Shown here piece by piece: positions 44,433-51,797 of a DNA stretch of 64,000 bases. A model generated the notes under the pieces. That model made no database searches. It was not told the origin of the DNA and saw only the letters and a list, made by a program, of their open reading frames with translations. Position 1 is the first letter of the stretch, and the number at the start of each line of letters is the position of its first letter. Origin of the DNA: CBDFKS01 sp965248905. GTDB taxonomy: Bacteria; Chloroflexota; Dehalococcoidia; Lucifugimonadales; JAGWBF01. Location: assembly GCA_965248905.1 (NCBI GenBank), contig CBDFKS010000007.1, positions 1,116,001-1,180,000 on the forward strand, read 5' to 3'. Position numbers and translations under genes: made by a program.

Positions 44433-44705
44433 GTTGGGTTTAATCTGGCACATCTCGCGTGTATGCTAAGTAGCCCACCGAATCTGCCGGGGTTAAGGCT
44501 AATTATCCCTCCGCTATTGGGGGTTGTCAACAACTTATTCGAGGTAGATAACACGCTTCTTCAGGAATGCGTAATTACCGGGTTCACCAATCCTTAAAGC
44601 CATCAAATATGGCGCTATCGATTACGTTATAGACTCATGAGCAGGCCTGATTGTTGTAGGGCCACACAAAACAATGCATCCGAGCGCCTCCTACCCTCAG
44701 CGGCG

Positions 44706-45512
44706 TTATTTACCAAACAGTTGGGCAACTCGTTTTACTCTGGCAGGGTCCACAAGGTTGTTAACCACACCATCTACTTTCAGGTTGGTGCCCACGATAG
44801 CTCCGTCGGCTACAGCCAGGAGCTCGGCGGCGTTCGATTCATCGAGCCCGCTACCCACTAGCACGGGAACTGTCGGAACAGCCCCTTTTACAATCGAAAC
44901 GTGTTCGGTTGCCGTCACACTGCCTGTAGCCGGCCCTGTCACGATGAGCACGTCCGCCAGCCCACGCTGAACTGTCTCTCGGGCTACATATGCAATGTCC
45001 ACACTGGCCAGCGGCTCAGCGTGCTTCACCAATACGTCGGCAAAAATCTTTACCGTCTCGTTCGCTCCTAAGTTGCGCCGATAACGCAGGGTCTCATAGG
45101 CCTTCCCTTCCACAAGTCCCTCATCCGCTACCATCACGCCGTAATGCACATTGGCGCGAATAAAGGAGGCGCCGGTAGCCACAGCGATGGCAAGAGCAGA
45201 CTTCGGATCGTTCCTAAGAACATTGATACCGATCGGGAGGTCCACGGAATCTCGAATGGTCTGGACTGCTGCTGTCATAGCCGCAACGGTATCGGGTCCT
45301 ACTGAGCCTGGGATGTAAGGCGCGTCGCCGAAGTTCTCTATTATCAGGGCGTCCACGCTACCTTCCACCAGGGCCAGGGCATCCTGCCGAGCCGCTGCCA
45401 ACACCGCGTTCATGTCTCCTGCCCACCTTGAAGAGCCGGGCAACGGCGATAGATGGACCATTCCGATGAAGGCTTTGTTAGAATCGAAGAGGGGTTTTGC
45501 CATGGCTTTCAT
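44706..45512 (-). CDS. BtpA/SgcQ family protein
   Basis: The 268-residue protein is a BtpA-type TIM barrel: FIGMVHLSPLPGSSRWAGD near residue 15, DALIIENFGDAPY near 55, INVLRNDPKSALAIAVATGASFIRANVHYG near 97, ADVLIVTGPATGSVT near 185 and VPVLVGSGLDESNAAELLAVADGAIVGTNLK near 212, the last like a phosphate-binding loop of nucleotide-sugar aldolases. BtpA was named for photosystem I stability in cyanobacteria; non-photosynthetic homologs (SgcQ) are of unknown function, perhaps a nucleosidase or aldolase. Located between the amidohydrolase array and jag. Confidence 0.88.
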   Translation of the reverse strand: MKAMAKPLFDSNKAFIGMVHLSPLPGSSRWAGDMNAVLAAARQDALALVEGSVDALIIENFGDAPYIPGSVGPDTVAAMTAAVQTIRDSVDLPIGINVLRNDPKSALAIAVATGASFIRANVHYGVMVADEGLVEGKAYETLRYRRNLGANETVKIFADVLVKHAEPLASVDIAYVARETVQRGLADVLIVTGPATGSVTATEHVSIVKGAVPTVPVLVGSGLDESNAAELLAVADGAIVGTNLKVDGVVNNLVDPARVKRVAQLFGK

Positions 45513-45564
45513 TGCATGGAGAAGATAGGACTAGGATTTACCAAACGAGAGGTAACGGACCCGC

Positions 45565-46218
45565 TCAGGATTTTTTAGGTGCTATGGTAACCTTGCGGCT
45601 TTCCCCCATGCCAGTACTCTGGGTGGTCACTCGCGGATGTTCGGATAGAGCTATGTGAATTACACGCCGCTCCGCAGCGGGCATCGCTTCCAGAGAGACT
45701 GGCCTACCTGAGTTGGCTACCTTGTCCGCTACTTTCAACGCCATCTCATGAAGCGAGTTGTGGCGGCGCTCTCTATACCTCTCTACGTCCAGCACCACCC
45801 GGGTAGAGTCGTCTCCGATCCTGTTTTTAACCACAAGGTTAACCAGGAACTGGAGTGCCCTTAGGGTTTCACCTCTGCGACCGATAAGGAGTCCTGAATC
45901 GTCTCCCGTTATGTCTATTACGGGGCCACCGGTATTGGGGTCGTGGGCACTCCGAAGGGTGGCTAAGGAGTCGGCACCGGCCCCTGATAGAATGTGGTTG
46001 ACCACTTCCATAGCTACAGACGCGGAGTTAGATGAGGCGGGGAACTTCCTCAAGCGGATCCTGGCGGGCTCAGAGCCGATGCCGAGGAAACCAGGCTTAC
46101 CTTGGCTTAATATTTCTATTTCTGCCTCTGTTCGGCTTGCGTCTAGCTCTCTCAGGCCCACTTCGATTGCTTCTTCGACGGTTTTTCCGGACATTGTCAT
46201 CCACGGTTGCTCTTCCAT
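45565..46218 (-). CDS. jag: RNA-binding protein Jag/KhpB
   Basis: The 217-residue protein has Jag_N (GKTVEEAIEVGLRELDASRTEAEIEIL near residue 10, GKPGFLGIGSEPARIRL), a KH domain with GLLIGRRGETLRALQFLVN near 105, and an R3H domain with RYRERRHNSLHEMALKVA near 150. KhpB pairs with KhpA to bind RNA and affects cell division. ATG at 46218 follows GGAGATAG. The start overlaps the 3' end of yidC by 122 nt, long for an operon overlap; the yidC tail there is basic and low complexity. Confidence 0.93.
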   Translation of the reverse strand: MEEQPWMTMSGKTVEEAIEVGLRELDASRTEAEIEILSQGKPGFLGIGSEPARIRLRKFPASSNSASVAMEVVNHILSGAGADSLATLRSAHDPNTGGPVIDITGDDSGLLIGRRGETLRALQFLVNLVVKNRIGDDSTRVVLDVERYRERRHNSLHEMALKVADKVANSGRPVSLEAMPAAERRVIHIALSEHPRVTTQSTGMGESRKVTIAPKKS

Positions 46219-47017
46219 CGCTCTCTATCTCCTTAGGTTCAGGCTCTTGGATCGGCTGCTCAACAGGCTCTGGAGCGGGCTTAGGTCTAACGAAGTTAGG
46301 GACTAGAGGACTCCAGTCCTTCGTCATGAAACCCTGGATCGCCACACCGATAAGATTGGAGATGACCCAGTACAGGGCAAGGCCGCTGGGAAAGGTAAAG
46401 GCGAAGAAGGCCAGCATAAGCGGCATCATCCACAGCATCATCTGATTGGTAGATGCCTGCCTGGGGTCCATTGACGGCATGGTCATCATTTTCTGCTGCG
46501 CCCATGTAGTGACTCCCACAAGCACCGGAAGTATGGGCGTGGGGTCCGGATTGGCCAGGTCCAGGCCGAAAAAATTGCTATCCAGCGGCACCACAGTATT
46601 GGCCAAAGGATTCCAGGAGTACAGCCTCTGAGATAGGCCTACCAAATGGTCTGGAGTGGTCCCCAGGCTCTTCAAAAGCGCTTGATACAGCCCAATCCAG
46701 ATCGGTAGTTGGATTACCATAGGACCCAGACATCCTAGGGGATTTACGCCCGCTTCTTTGTAAAGACGCATGGTCTCTTGTGACCGCTTCTGGGGATCTT
46801 TACCATAGCGAGTTTGAATCTCACGCATTCGCGGCTGCAGACCAGTCATGGCCCTCATAGACTTGACCTGCCTGGCATGAAGGGGCATGGTGGCCAACCT
46901 AACGAGCACAGTGAAGAGGATTATGGACAGACCGAAGTTGTTGAACAAGACGCTGTACAACACCACCAATACGTTCAGCATCGGATTGACCATTGCGTTA
47001 TCGAAAAACCAGATCAA
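46097..47017 (-). CDS. yidC: Membrane protein insertase YidC
   Basis: The 306-residue protein is of the short Oxa1/YidC type without a large periplasmic domain. Core features: LSIILFTVLVRLATMPLHARQVKSMRAM with the conserved Arg of the hydrophilic groove near residue 36, LGCLGPMVIQLPIWIGLYQAL near 95, MMLWMMPLMLAFFAFTFPSGLALYWVISNLIGVAIQ near 195. The C-terminal tail is Lys/Arg rich (NRRRSNRSGPERARRKPNRG), as expected for ribosome contact. It starts 6 nt after the PQQ-lipoprotein stop, so the operon reads rpmH-rnpA-yidD-lipoprotein-yidC-jag. Confidence 0.95.
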   Translation of the reverse strand: MIWFFDNAMVNPMLNVLVVLYSVLFNNFGLSIILFTVLVRLATMPLHARQVKSMRAMTGLQPRMREIQTRYGKDPQKRSQETMRLYKEAGVNPLGCLGPMVIQLPIWIGLYQALLKSLGTTPDHLVGLSQRLYSWNPLANTVVPLDSNFFGLDLANPDPTPILPVLVGVTTWAQQKMMTMPSMDPRQASTNQMMLWMMPLMLAFFAFTFPSGLALYWVISNLIGVAIQGFMTKDWSPLVPNFVRPKPAPEPVEQPIQEPEPKEIESDGRATVDDNVRKNRRRSNRSGPERARRKPNRGRNRNIKPR

Positions 47018-47023
47018 TCTACC

Positions 47024-48364
47024 CTACTCTTTTGTGGAAATCTGCCACGCCTCTACCCACTGCTCGACATCCACTCCATGAACGGTGCTGTTTTCAACTC
47101 CGACGAACACCATGTCTCCATCCGCGGTCAGGGGTGCCTTTATCCGACCGTCCAGGTCCTTGGATACCTCCAGCTTTTCTCCGCTACTGACGCTGAGAAG
47201 ATGCAGCTTGCCGCTGTCACTGGCCACCACTACCTCGTCTCCCACTACCACAGGGGTGGACACGATAGGAGACTTAGGTTCAGAGAAGAAGCTCCAAACA
47301 AGGCCCCCATCCCTATCCAGTGCATATACTGTGCCTTCCATCGTTGCAGCGATGATCTGCTCACCATCGGTGACAGCGCCAGCCCAGAACCAATCATCCC
47401 CTTTGAAAGACCACCTCACCGCACCTGTTTTGGCGTCTAATGCGTACAGGTTCTTGTCAAATGAGCCAACGATCACCATTCCATCGTGGAACAGAGGTCT
47501 CGCCACTATGGCCCCATCGGTCTTGTATTTCCAAATCAACCTGCTGGCCTGATTCAACCCATCTTCCAAGGAAAGAGCGTATACGTAGCGGTCCATGGAA
47601 CCGAAATATAATGCACCCTCCCCCACCGTAGGAGTAGACCAAATTTGGCCTTCGGCAGAGAAACGCCATCGAAGTTTACCAGGCGAATCACCCGTCCCAT
47701 CGAAAGCGTAAATATTATTATCATCTGAGGCCACGAGGACTAAACCCTCTGCCTCAGCCAACGCCGGTCCACCCACCATAGCACCCGGAATGTCCTTTTT
47801 CCATTCTCCTCTGCTGGTTTGAAGGCTGCTACCCGACTGGTCTCGGTCCTTCCTCAACGCATATAGTTTCCCGTTATTACCGTCTCGATCTCCACGGTCC
47901 GCAACGTAAATAAAATCTTTCCCCATGGCAGGCATCCCGAATACGCCTTCAAGTGACCCTTCCTCTTCCGGAGCAAACCGCCATTTAACCTCGACCTGCT
48001 CTCTACTCCTGTTTCTGGCGCTCGATGTGGCATCTATAGCAAGAATTTGGCCTTGCCTAGTTCCCACGTATACCACGCCCTCGCTCGCCGCCGTAGCTGT
48101 CCAGCCAGACCCCCATGAGATAAGGCTTCGGCCGGTACAGCTCGCCAGCAAGACTAGCGACAGTAGCATGGCAAGGAGCACCGGTCCCGCTTTGTTCAGG
48201 TGTGGCCTGCCCAAAAGGTGTTGATGGTCTCCAACTCGATTCGGCGCGTGTTGACGCGCTGAAGGTTGTGGCTTGAATGATTTACGGGGATGCCCAAATC
48301 CTTCCCTGATATGGGGGAGCCGTGAAAGCCACATTTTACCGGGATACAAAGGTATAGATTTCAA
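47024..48364 (-). CDS. PQQ-repeat beta-propeller lipoprotein between yidD and yidC
   Basis: The frame contains seven or so PQQ-like blades (GVVYVGTRQGQILAIDA, FIYVADRGDRDGNNGKLYALR, LVLVASDDNNIYAFDG, GALYFGSMDRYVYALS, MVIVGSFDKNLYALDAKTGAVRW, IIAATMEGTVYALDRDG, VVASDSGKLHLLS), like BamB. A lipobox lies at AMLLSLVLLASCTG. The 5' end is uncertain: the listed TTG start adds ~70 residues before the signal peptide; a TTG at 48214 (LGRPHLNKAGPVLLAML) fits a signal peptide better. Its location between yidD and yidC suggests a role in envelope protein insertion or folding, as inference. Confidence 0.82.
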   Translation of the reverse strand: MKSIPLYPGKMWLSRLPHIREGFGHPRKSFKPQPSARQHAPNRVGDHQHLLGRPHLNKAGPVLLAMLLSLVLLASCTGRSLISWGSGWTATAASEGVVYVGTRQGQILAIDATSSARNRSREQVEVKWRFAPEEEGSLEGVFGMPAMGKDFIYVADRGDRDGNNGKLYALRKDRDQSGSSLQTSRGEWKKDIPGAMVGGPALAEAEGLVLVASDDNNIYAFDGTGDSPGKLRWRFSAEGQIWSTPTVGEGALYFGSMDRYVYALSLEDGLNQASRLIWKYKTDGAIVARPLFHDGMVIVGSFDKNLYALDAKTGAVRWSFKGDDWFWAGAVTDGEQIIAATMEGTVYALDRDGGLVWSFFSEPKSPIVSTPVVVGDEVVVASDSGKLHLLSVSSGEKLEVSKDLDGRIKAPLTADGDMVFVGVENSTVHGVDVEQWVEAWQISTKE

Positions 48365-48529
48365 ATTACTCAGGTCTGACAGGGCAGGATTATTAAGCTC
48401 ATCTGCCCTCCCTATTGAAGATCAGGACGAGTTCGTTCTCTCCCAATAGCCGTGGGGAGTCCAAGAGAGATCGAAACTTTAGGTGAATACGATGTTCGGG
48501 TTTAGACGAATTACTAGTACTCAGTCAAC

Positions 48530-49177
48530 CTAATTGTTGGCAGGATAGAGATGGTGAAGCTTGACTCGGGCGTCCACAGTGGAGAATCTCCAGTCAATGG
48601 TTGCTCCGGCTTGGTTTCGTTCTGCCTCCAGGGCCGCGATCTCGCCACTCAAAGTCTCTTCATCGGCAATACGCCGGCGCAGGACTCGCCTGGCCAAGAC
48701 ACTGAACTCGATCTCTGCCATGTTGAGCCAACTACCGTGCTTGGGAGTGTAGTGAAACTCCAAGCGTTTGCGTATTCGCCTAGCCTCCTTGGGCTCGAAG
48801 GTTTCGTAGAGGGAAGCTGGTTTGTGGGTGTTGAGGTTGTCCAGCACCACCCGGATCTTCTCGGACGCTGGGTAAGCTTCATCGGCCAGCCACCGCATCT
48901 GCTTAGCGAAGTCCACCATGGTACGACGTTCGGTCACTGCCACATGCCTCCAGCCCGCCAGGGGCTCGCACAGCATGAACAGGTTTCGGGTGCCATTGCG
49001 CTGGTACTCGTAATCGTATCGCTCCCGTCGTGCCGGCTTGGGCGGGATCGGAGACCTCTTTTCCGCCAGCAACTGCTTGGAGGTCTCGTCGAAACAGACC
49101 ACCGGGCGCTCTGGGTCATAGGGTTCCGCGTAAAGGTCCAGCACATCCTCCATACACGCCACAAACTCGGCGCTCAC
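48530..49177 (-). CDS. IS630 transposase ORF B (DDE catalytic part), copy 2
   Basis: This 215-residue frame carries the catalytic triad region: CFDETSKQLL (Asp1), RVVLDNLNTHKP (Asp2) and LNMAEIEFSVLARR (Glu). It starts within ORF A (GTGA overlap) and is normally made as a fusion with it through the A7 run (T7 at 49221-49227 on the plus strand). It may alternatively start at its own GTG. Intact. Confidence 0.9.
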   Translation of the reverse strand: MSAEFVACMEDVLDLYAEPYDPERPVVCFDETSKQLLAEKRSPIPPKPARRERYDYEYQRNGTRNLFMLCEPLAGWRHVAVTERRTMVDFAKQMRWLADEAYPASEKIRVVLDNLNTHKPASLYETFEPKEARRIRKRLEFHYTPKHGSWLNMAEIEFSVLARRVLRRRIADEETLSGEIAALEAERNQAGATIDWRFSTVDARVKLHHLYPANN

Positions 49178-49653
49178 CTGGGGAATACACCACTCCTTCT
49201 TCTGCCACGGCTTGAGACTGTTTTTTTCAACCGCTTGCGAATTCCCTCGTGGGACATGGAGGGCGCCAGCCCCAACTCCACCACCTTGTTTGCCAGGAGC
49301 CGCAGGGTCCAGTGGTCATGGCCTGGGGGGGCCTCGCTGCACGCCAGGGCAATCAGGTGCGCTTCCCCCCGCTCATCCAGTTTGGTCGGATGTCCTGGCC
49401 GAGGATCTTCCTCCAAGGCCCGCTTCAGTCCTCCCTCCAGGTACCGCCGCTTGGTACGGCACACCGTACCCGCAGACGTGTCCAGCGCCTCCACGATGCG
49501 CATCACCCCCCAGCCCGTATCTGCCTTTAGCAGAATACGGGCCCGGGCAACCTTTCGCGCTGGGCTCTTTCCCCCGCGAATCAGTCGTTCCAACTGGTCT
49601 CGTTCTTCCCTTTCCAACCGGACCACATACCGTTCTCGTCCCATGGCTGCCAC
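49174..49653 (-). CDS. IS630 transposase ORF A (HTH part), copy 2
   Basis: The 159-residue N-terminal DNA-binding part, MAAMGRERYVVRLEREERDQ onward, with HTH segments VMRIVEALDTSAGTVCRTKRRY. The frame ends ...KKTVSSRGRRRSGVFPR in this frame; a shift at the A7 run instead continues KPWQKKEWCIPQVSAEF into ORF B. Confidence 0.88.
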   Translation of the reverse strand: MAAMGRERYVVRLEREERDQLERLIRGGKSPARKVARARILLKADTGWGVMRIVEALDTSAGTVCRTKRRYLEGGLKRALEEDPRPGHPTKLDERGEAHLIALACSEAPPGHDHWTLRLLANKVVELGLAPSMSHEGIRKRLKKTVSSRGRRRSGVFPR

Positions 49654-49735
49654 CCTCCTACGTCAACACTCCTAAAAAAGGGTAGCAACCTTAGACGTTT
49701 TCTTAAACAATTACCAAAACCGAGTTGACTGAGTA

Positions 49736-49945
49736 CTAGGGTACAGGATCGTAACCTCTCCCACCCAGGGGACGGCAACGGGATAACCGCTTCATGGTGA
49801 GCCATGTCCCCTTCAAGACGCCATAACCTTGAACGGCTTGGTGGGAATATTCGGAGCACGTGGGGACGTATCGACATGTCGCGGGAACGTAGGGCGACAA
49901 CGCTCTCTGGTAGACAAAGATGAGGGCCAGCGCCGCCCTTCTCAA
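49736..49945 (-). CDS. yidD: Membrane protein insertion efficiency factor YidD
   Basis: The 69-residue protein is YidD: LALIFVYQRALSPYVPATCRYVPTCSEYSHQAVQGYGVLKGTWLTMKRLSRCRPLGGRGYDPVP, with its Cys pairs CRY...CSEY and RCRP. It begins at TTG 49945, overlapping the rnpA stop (TTGA), the usual translational coupling. It ends at TAG 49738-49736; the IS630 insertion falls in this codon and leaves it intact. YidD helps YidC-dependent insertion and belongs to the rnpA-yidD-yidC cluster. Confidence 0.93.
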   Translation of the reverse strand: MRRAALALIFVYQRALSPYVPATCRYVPTCSEYSHQAVQGYGVLKGTWLTMKRLSRCRPLGGRGYDPVP

Positions 49946-50400
49946 TTCCTCGGCCCTCCAGACTTGGACACCGGAGCAGCGGACTCCCCGTTGGGCAGAG
50001 CCTGCCCGTCCACCATCCATCCCTGGAAACGATCTGTATCCATAATTTCCGAAGAGGAAGCACTGGGAGGCTCGGGCAAGAGCTCAGCTCGGGTGAGCAA
50101 TTCTTCTGTAGCACGTTTTAGCTGATGGAAATCTGCAGCAGGGGCTCCTCTTCGAGCTATAAGAACTACATCCCATCCGGGTTCTACGGGACTAGGACGG
50201 ATAACTTCCCTGAGACGTCGTTTCACCTTGTTCCTTACTACCGCACCGCCAAGCCTTTTTCCCACTACAAGACCGAAACGGCTGGTTTCAAGGCCATTCG
50301 GGATCATCTTCAACACCAGAAGTTTGTTCGACCAAACTCTGCTGTCATGACGAATTGAGGAGAAGCGCTTCGCTCCGGTAAGGCGTCTTTCTCGCTGCAT
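49942..50400 (-). CDS. rnpA: Ribonuclease P protein component
   Basis: The 152-residue protein carries the RNase P protein core: RLTGAKRFSSIRHDSRVW, LVLKMIPNGLETSRFGLVVGKRLGGAVVRNKVKRRLREVIR with the RNR motif near residue 60, and GWDVVLIARRGAPAADF. It has a ~35-residue extension at the C-terminus (LPEPPSASSSEIMDTD... GGPRN), longer than the usual 110-130. It assists RNase P RNA in 5'-maturation of tRNAs. Starts 17 nt downstream of rpmH and overlaps yidD. Confidence 0.93.
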   Translation of the reverse strand: MQRERRLTGAKRFSSIRHDSRVWSNKLLVLKMIPNGLETSRFGLVVGKRLGGAVVRNKVKRRLREVIRPSPVEPGWDVVLIARRGAPAADFHQLKRATEELLTRAELLPEPPSASSSEIMDTDRFQGWMVDGQALPNGESAAPVSKSGGPRN

Positions 50401-50416
50401 TTAGACTCGGATCGTA

Positions 50417-50554
50417 CTACACCGCAAGGCGGTGGCGACCTTTGAACCGGCGGCGCTTTAAAACGGCTCTACCCCCGGGTGTGCTCGCGCGAGCACGAAA
50501 CCCGTGAACTCTCTGTCGTCGTCTTTTCTTGGGTTGATATGTACGTTTCGGCAT
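50417..50554 (-). CDS. rpmH: 50S ribosomal protein L34
   Basis: A short gene of 45 codons on the minus strand from ATG at 50554: MPKRTYQPKKRRRQRVHGFR, then ARASTPGGRAVLKRRRFKGR and HRLAV. This is L34 in full. It heads the canonical rpmH-rnpA-yidD-yidC-jag cluster, which in many bacteria lies near the chromosome origin (dnaA is not in this window). Confidence 0.97.
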   Translation of the reverse strand: MPKRTYQPKKRRRQRVHGFRARASTPGGRAVLKRRRFKGRHRLAV

Positions 50555-50621
50555 AGATTTATCCTGATAAAGGATTATAATTCATGAGCGGAATCGGTGT
50601 CAATTTGAGCAGGAACGTCTA

Positions 50622-51482
50622 GTGGCTGGAAAATCATCCAAGAAGCGGGCCGACCTTCTCCTCGTGGACCAGGGTCTTGCAGAGACCAGGGAGAGAGCTC
50701 AGGCTCTTATCATGGAAGGTCTAGTATACACCACCCATGGCAAGGTTCTAAAGCCCGGCTCCACCTTACCCGCCGGTGATCTCCTCGAAGTGCGGGGCAG
50801 ACTCCCTTATGTCAGCCGTGGAGGCGTAAAGCTGGCCCACGCGCTCGGCTCCTTTAACCTGGACGTGTCTAATATGATCGTCCTGGACGTTGGGGCATCC
50901 ACTGGAGGGTTCACCGATTGCGTCCTGCAGAGAGGGGCCCACAGTGTAATAGCTCTGGACGTGGGCCACGGCCAGTTAGACTACCGCTTGCGCAAAGACC
51001 CCAGGGTTCATGTCATAGAGGGAGTCAACGCTCGCTACCCGTTCACTCTGCCGTCAACGGACTCCCTCACCCCCAACCCCTCTCCCTTGATTGAAGAAGC
51101 TCAGGGTGATATCAAAATCCCCTCTCCCTTGATGGGAGAGGGTCAGGGTGAGGGTGAAATAACCGATAACCGGGAGGAACCAAAGGTAGACCTAGCCGTG
51201 ATAGACGCCTCATTTATCTCGGTCACCAAGATCATCCCATCGGTGTCGGAGCACCTCGCCGACGGCAGCCCCATCGTAGTTTTAGTAAAGCCTCAGTTCG
51301 AGGCTAAACGTGAAGAGGTGGGTCGGGGAGGAGTGATCAAAGATCCAAAGGTACATGCCCGGGTACTGGCAAGAGTAATCGCATGGGCCACGGCAACGGG
51401 CTTTCGGTTGCGTAACCTCACCTCGTCGCCCATATTAGGAGACGCAGGCAATCAAGAATTCTTCTTGCTGTTGAACAAGTAG
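50622..51482 (+). CDS. tlyA: TlyA family rRNA methyltransferase / haemolysin-type protein with in-frame repeat insert
   Basis: TlyA proteins methylate 2'-OH of rRNA (16S C1409 and 23S C1920 in mycobacteria). Domains: S4 RNA binding (KKRADLLLVDQGLAETRERAQALIMEGLV near residue 5, LLEVRGRLPYVSRGGVKLAHAL), then a FtsJ-like SAM fold (VLDVGASTGGFTDCVLQRGAHSVIALDVGHGQLDYRLR near 88), and VDLAVIDASFISVTKIIPSV near 190. Between ARYPFTL and the last segment lies an insert of about 38 residues (TPNPSPLIEEAQGDIKIPSP...) encoded by the palindromic repeat at 51064-51156. The insert sits in a loop and may be tolerated. GTG start. Confidence 0.9.
   Translation: MAGKSSKKRADLLLVDQGLAETRERAQALIMEGLVYTTHGKVLKPGSTLPAGDLLEVRGRLPYVSRGGVKLAHALGSFNLDVSNMIVLDVGASTGGFTDCVLQRGAHSVIALDVGHGQLDYRLRKDPRVHVIEGVNARYPFTLPSTDSLTPNPSPLIEEAQGDIKIPSPLMGEGQGEGEITDNREEPKVDLAVIDASFISVTKIIPSVSEHLADGSPIVVLVKPQFEAKREEVGRGGVIKDPKVHARVLARVIAWATATGFRLRNLTSSPILGDAGNQEFFLLLNK
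51064..51156. repeat. Palindromic repeat inside tlyA, in frame
   Basis: 93 bp (31 codons) opening CCCTCACCCCCAACC and closing GTCAGGGTGAGGGTG, with inner CCTCTCCCTTGATGGGAGAGG. It has the pattern of the intergenic repeats at 8360 and 44321 and adds a Pro/Glu/Gly-rich loop to the protein. Confidence 0.85.
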
Positions 51483-51797
51483 GTTGACATGGTATCTGAA
51501 GTCAATTTGAATTTTAAGGCCTTCAGCGTCCAAATCATTGGAAGGACTGTATCAGGCGCTATTCATCTGATAAGCTAGTAACGATTCCAAACGCGGTGCT
51601 GTAAAATCCAGGGCCTTTTCATTTAGATGTCGCCCTGAGAGCAGCGAATGGTCTCATCTAGGCAATTGAGATTCTTCGCCTTCATCTCAGAATAACTGGG
51701 ATAGGAACTCTACGACTACGAAAAGGCTCTGATGCGCTAGGTAAGGAACGAAACTATTGCATATGATCAGCCGCGACAGCTCTGAGGTGTACAGCAT
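51483..51797. other. Intergenic region between tlyA and ileS
   Basis: It contains one TGTC...-type repeat (51628-51697) and nothing else I recognise. No T-box leader (specifier loop, AGGGUGG antiterminator) was seen before ileS. Confidence 0.5.
51628..51697. repeat. Intergenic repeat of the TGTC-CCCT...AGAATAAC type
   Basis: ATGTCGCCCTGAG, GGTCTCATCT and GATTCTTCGCC...CTCAGAATAAC match, with drift, the element at 26513-26576. Confidence 0.55.

Larger units (their letters stand above)
44239..44705. other. Intergenic stretch with a palindromic repeat and a short IS-end relic
   Basis: It holds the repeat at 44321-44400 and a 13-bp IS630-end match at 44420-44432. The remaining A/T-richer sequence to 44640 shows no gene, promoter or terminator that I can support. 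Confidence 0.5.
48517..49736 (-). mobile_element. IS630-family element, copy 2 (intact)
   Basis: 1220 bp with inverted ends GTACTCAGTCAAC, flanked by TA duplicates (48515-48516, 49737-49738). The right end lies in the stop codon of yidD and leaves it as TAG. The transposase is encoded on the minus strand in two frames. Appears identical to copy 3. Confidence 0.96.

Noticed and set aside
48551..49675. 374-residue open frame on the plus strand across IS630 copy 2 (also at 59274-60398 and 1020-1997 region)
   Set aside because: It is antisense to the transposase frames, has no family features, and exists only because the IS is GC-rich and stop-poor on that strand.
51483..51797. T-box riboswitch before ileS
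   Set aside because: No specifier-loop structure, no antiterminator motif and no terminator hairpin were found.
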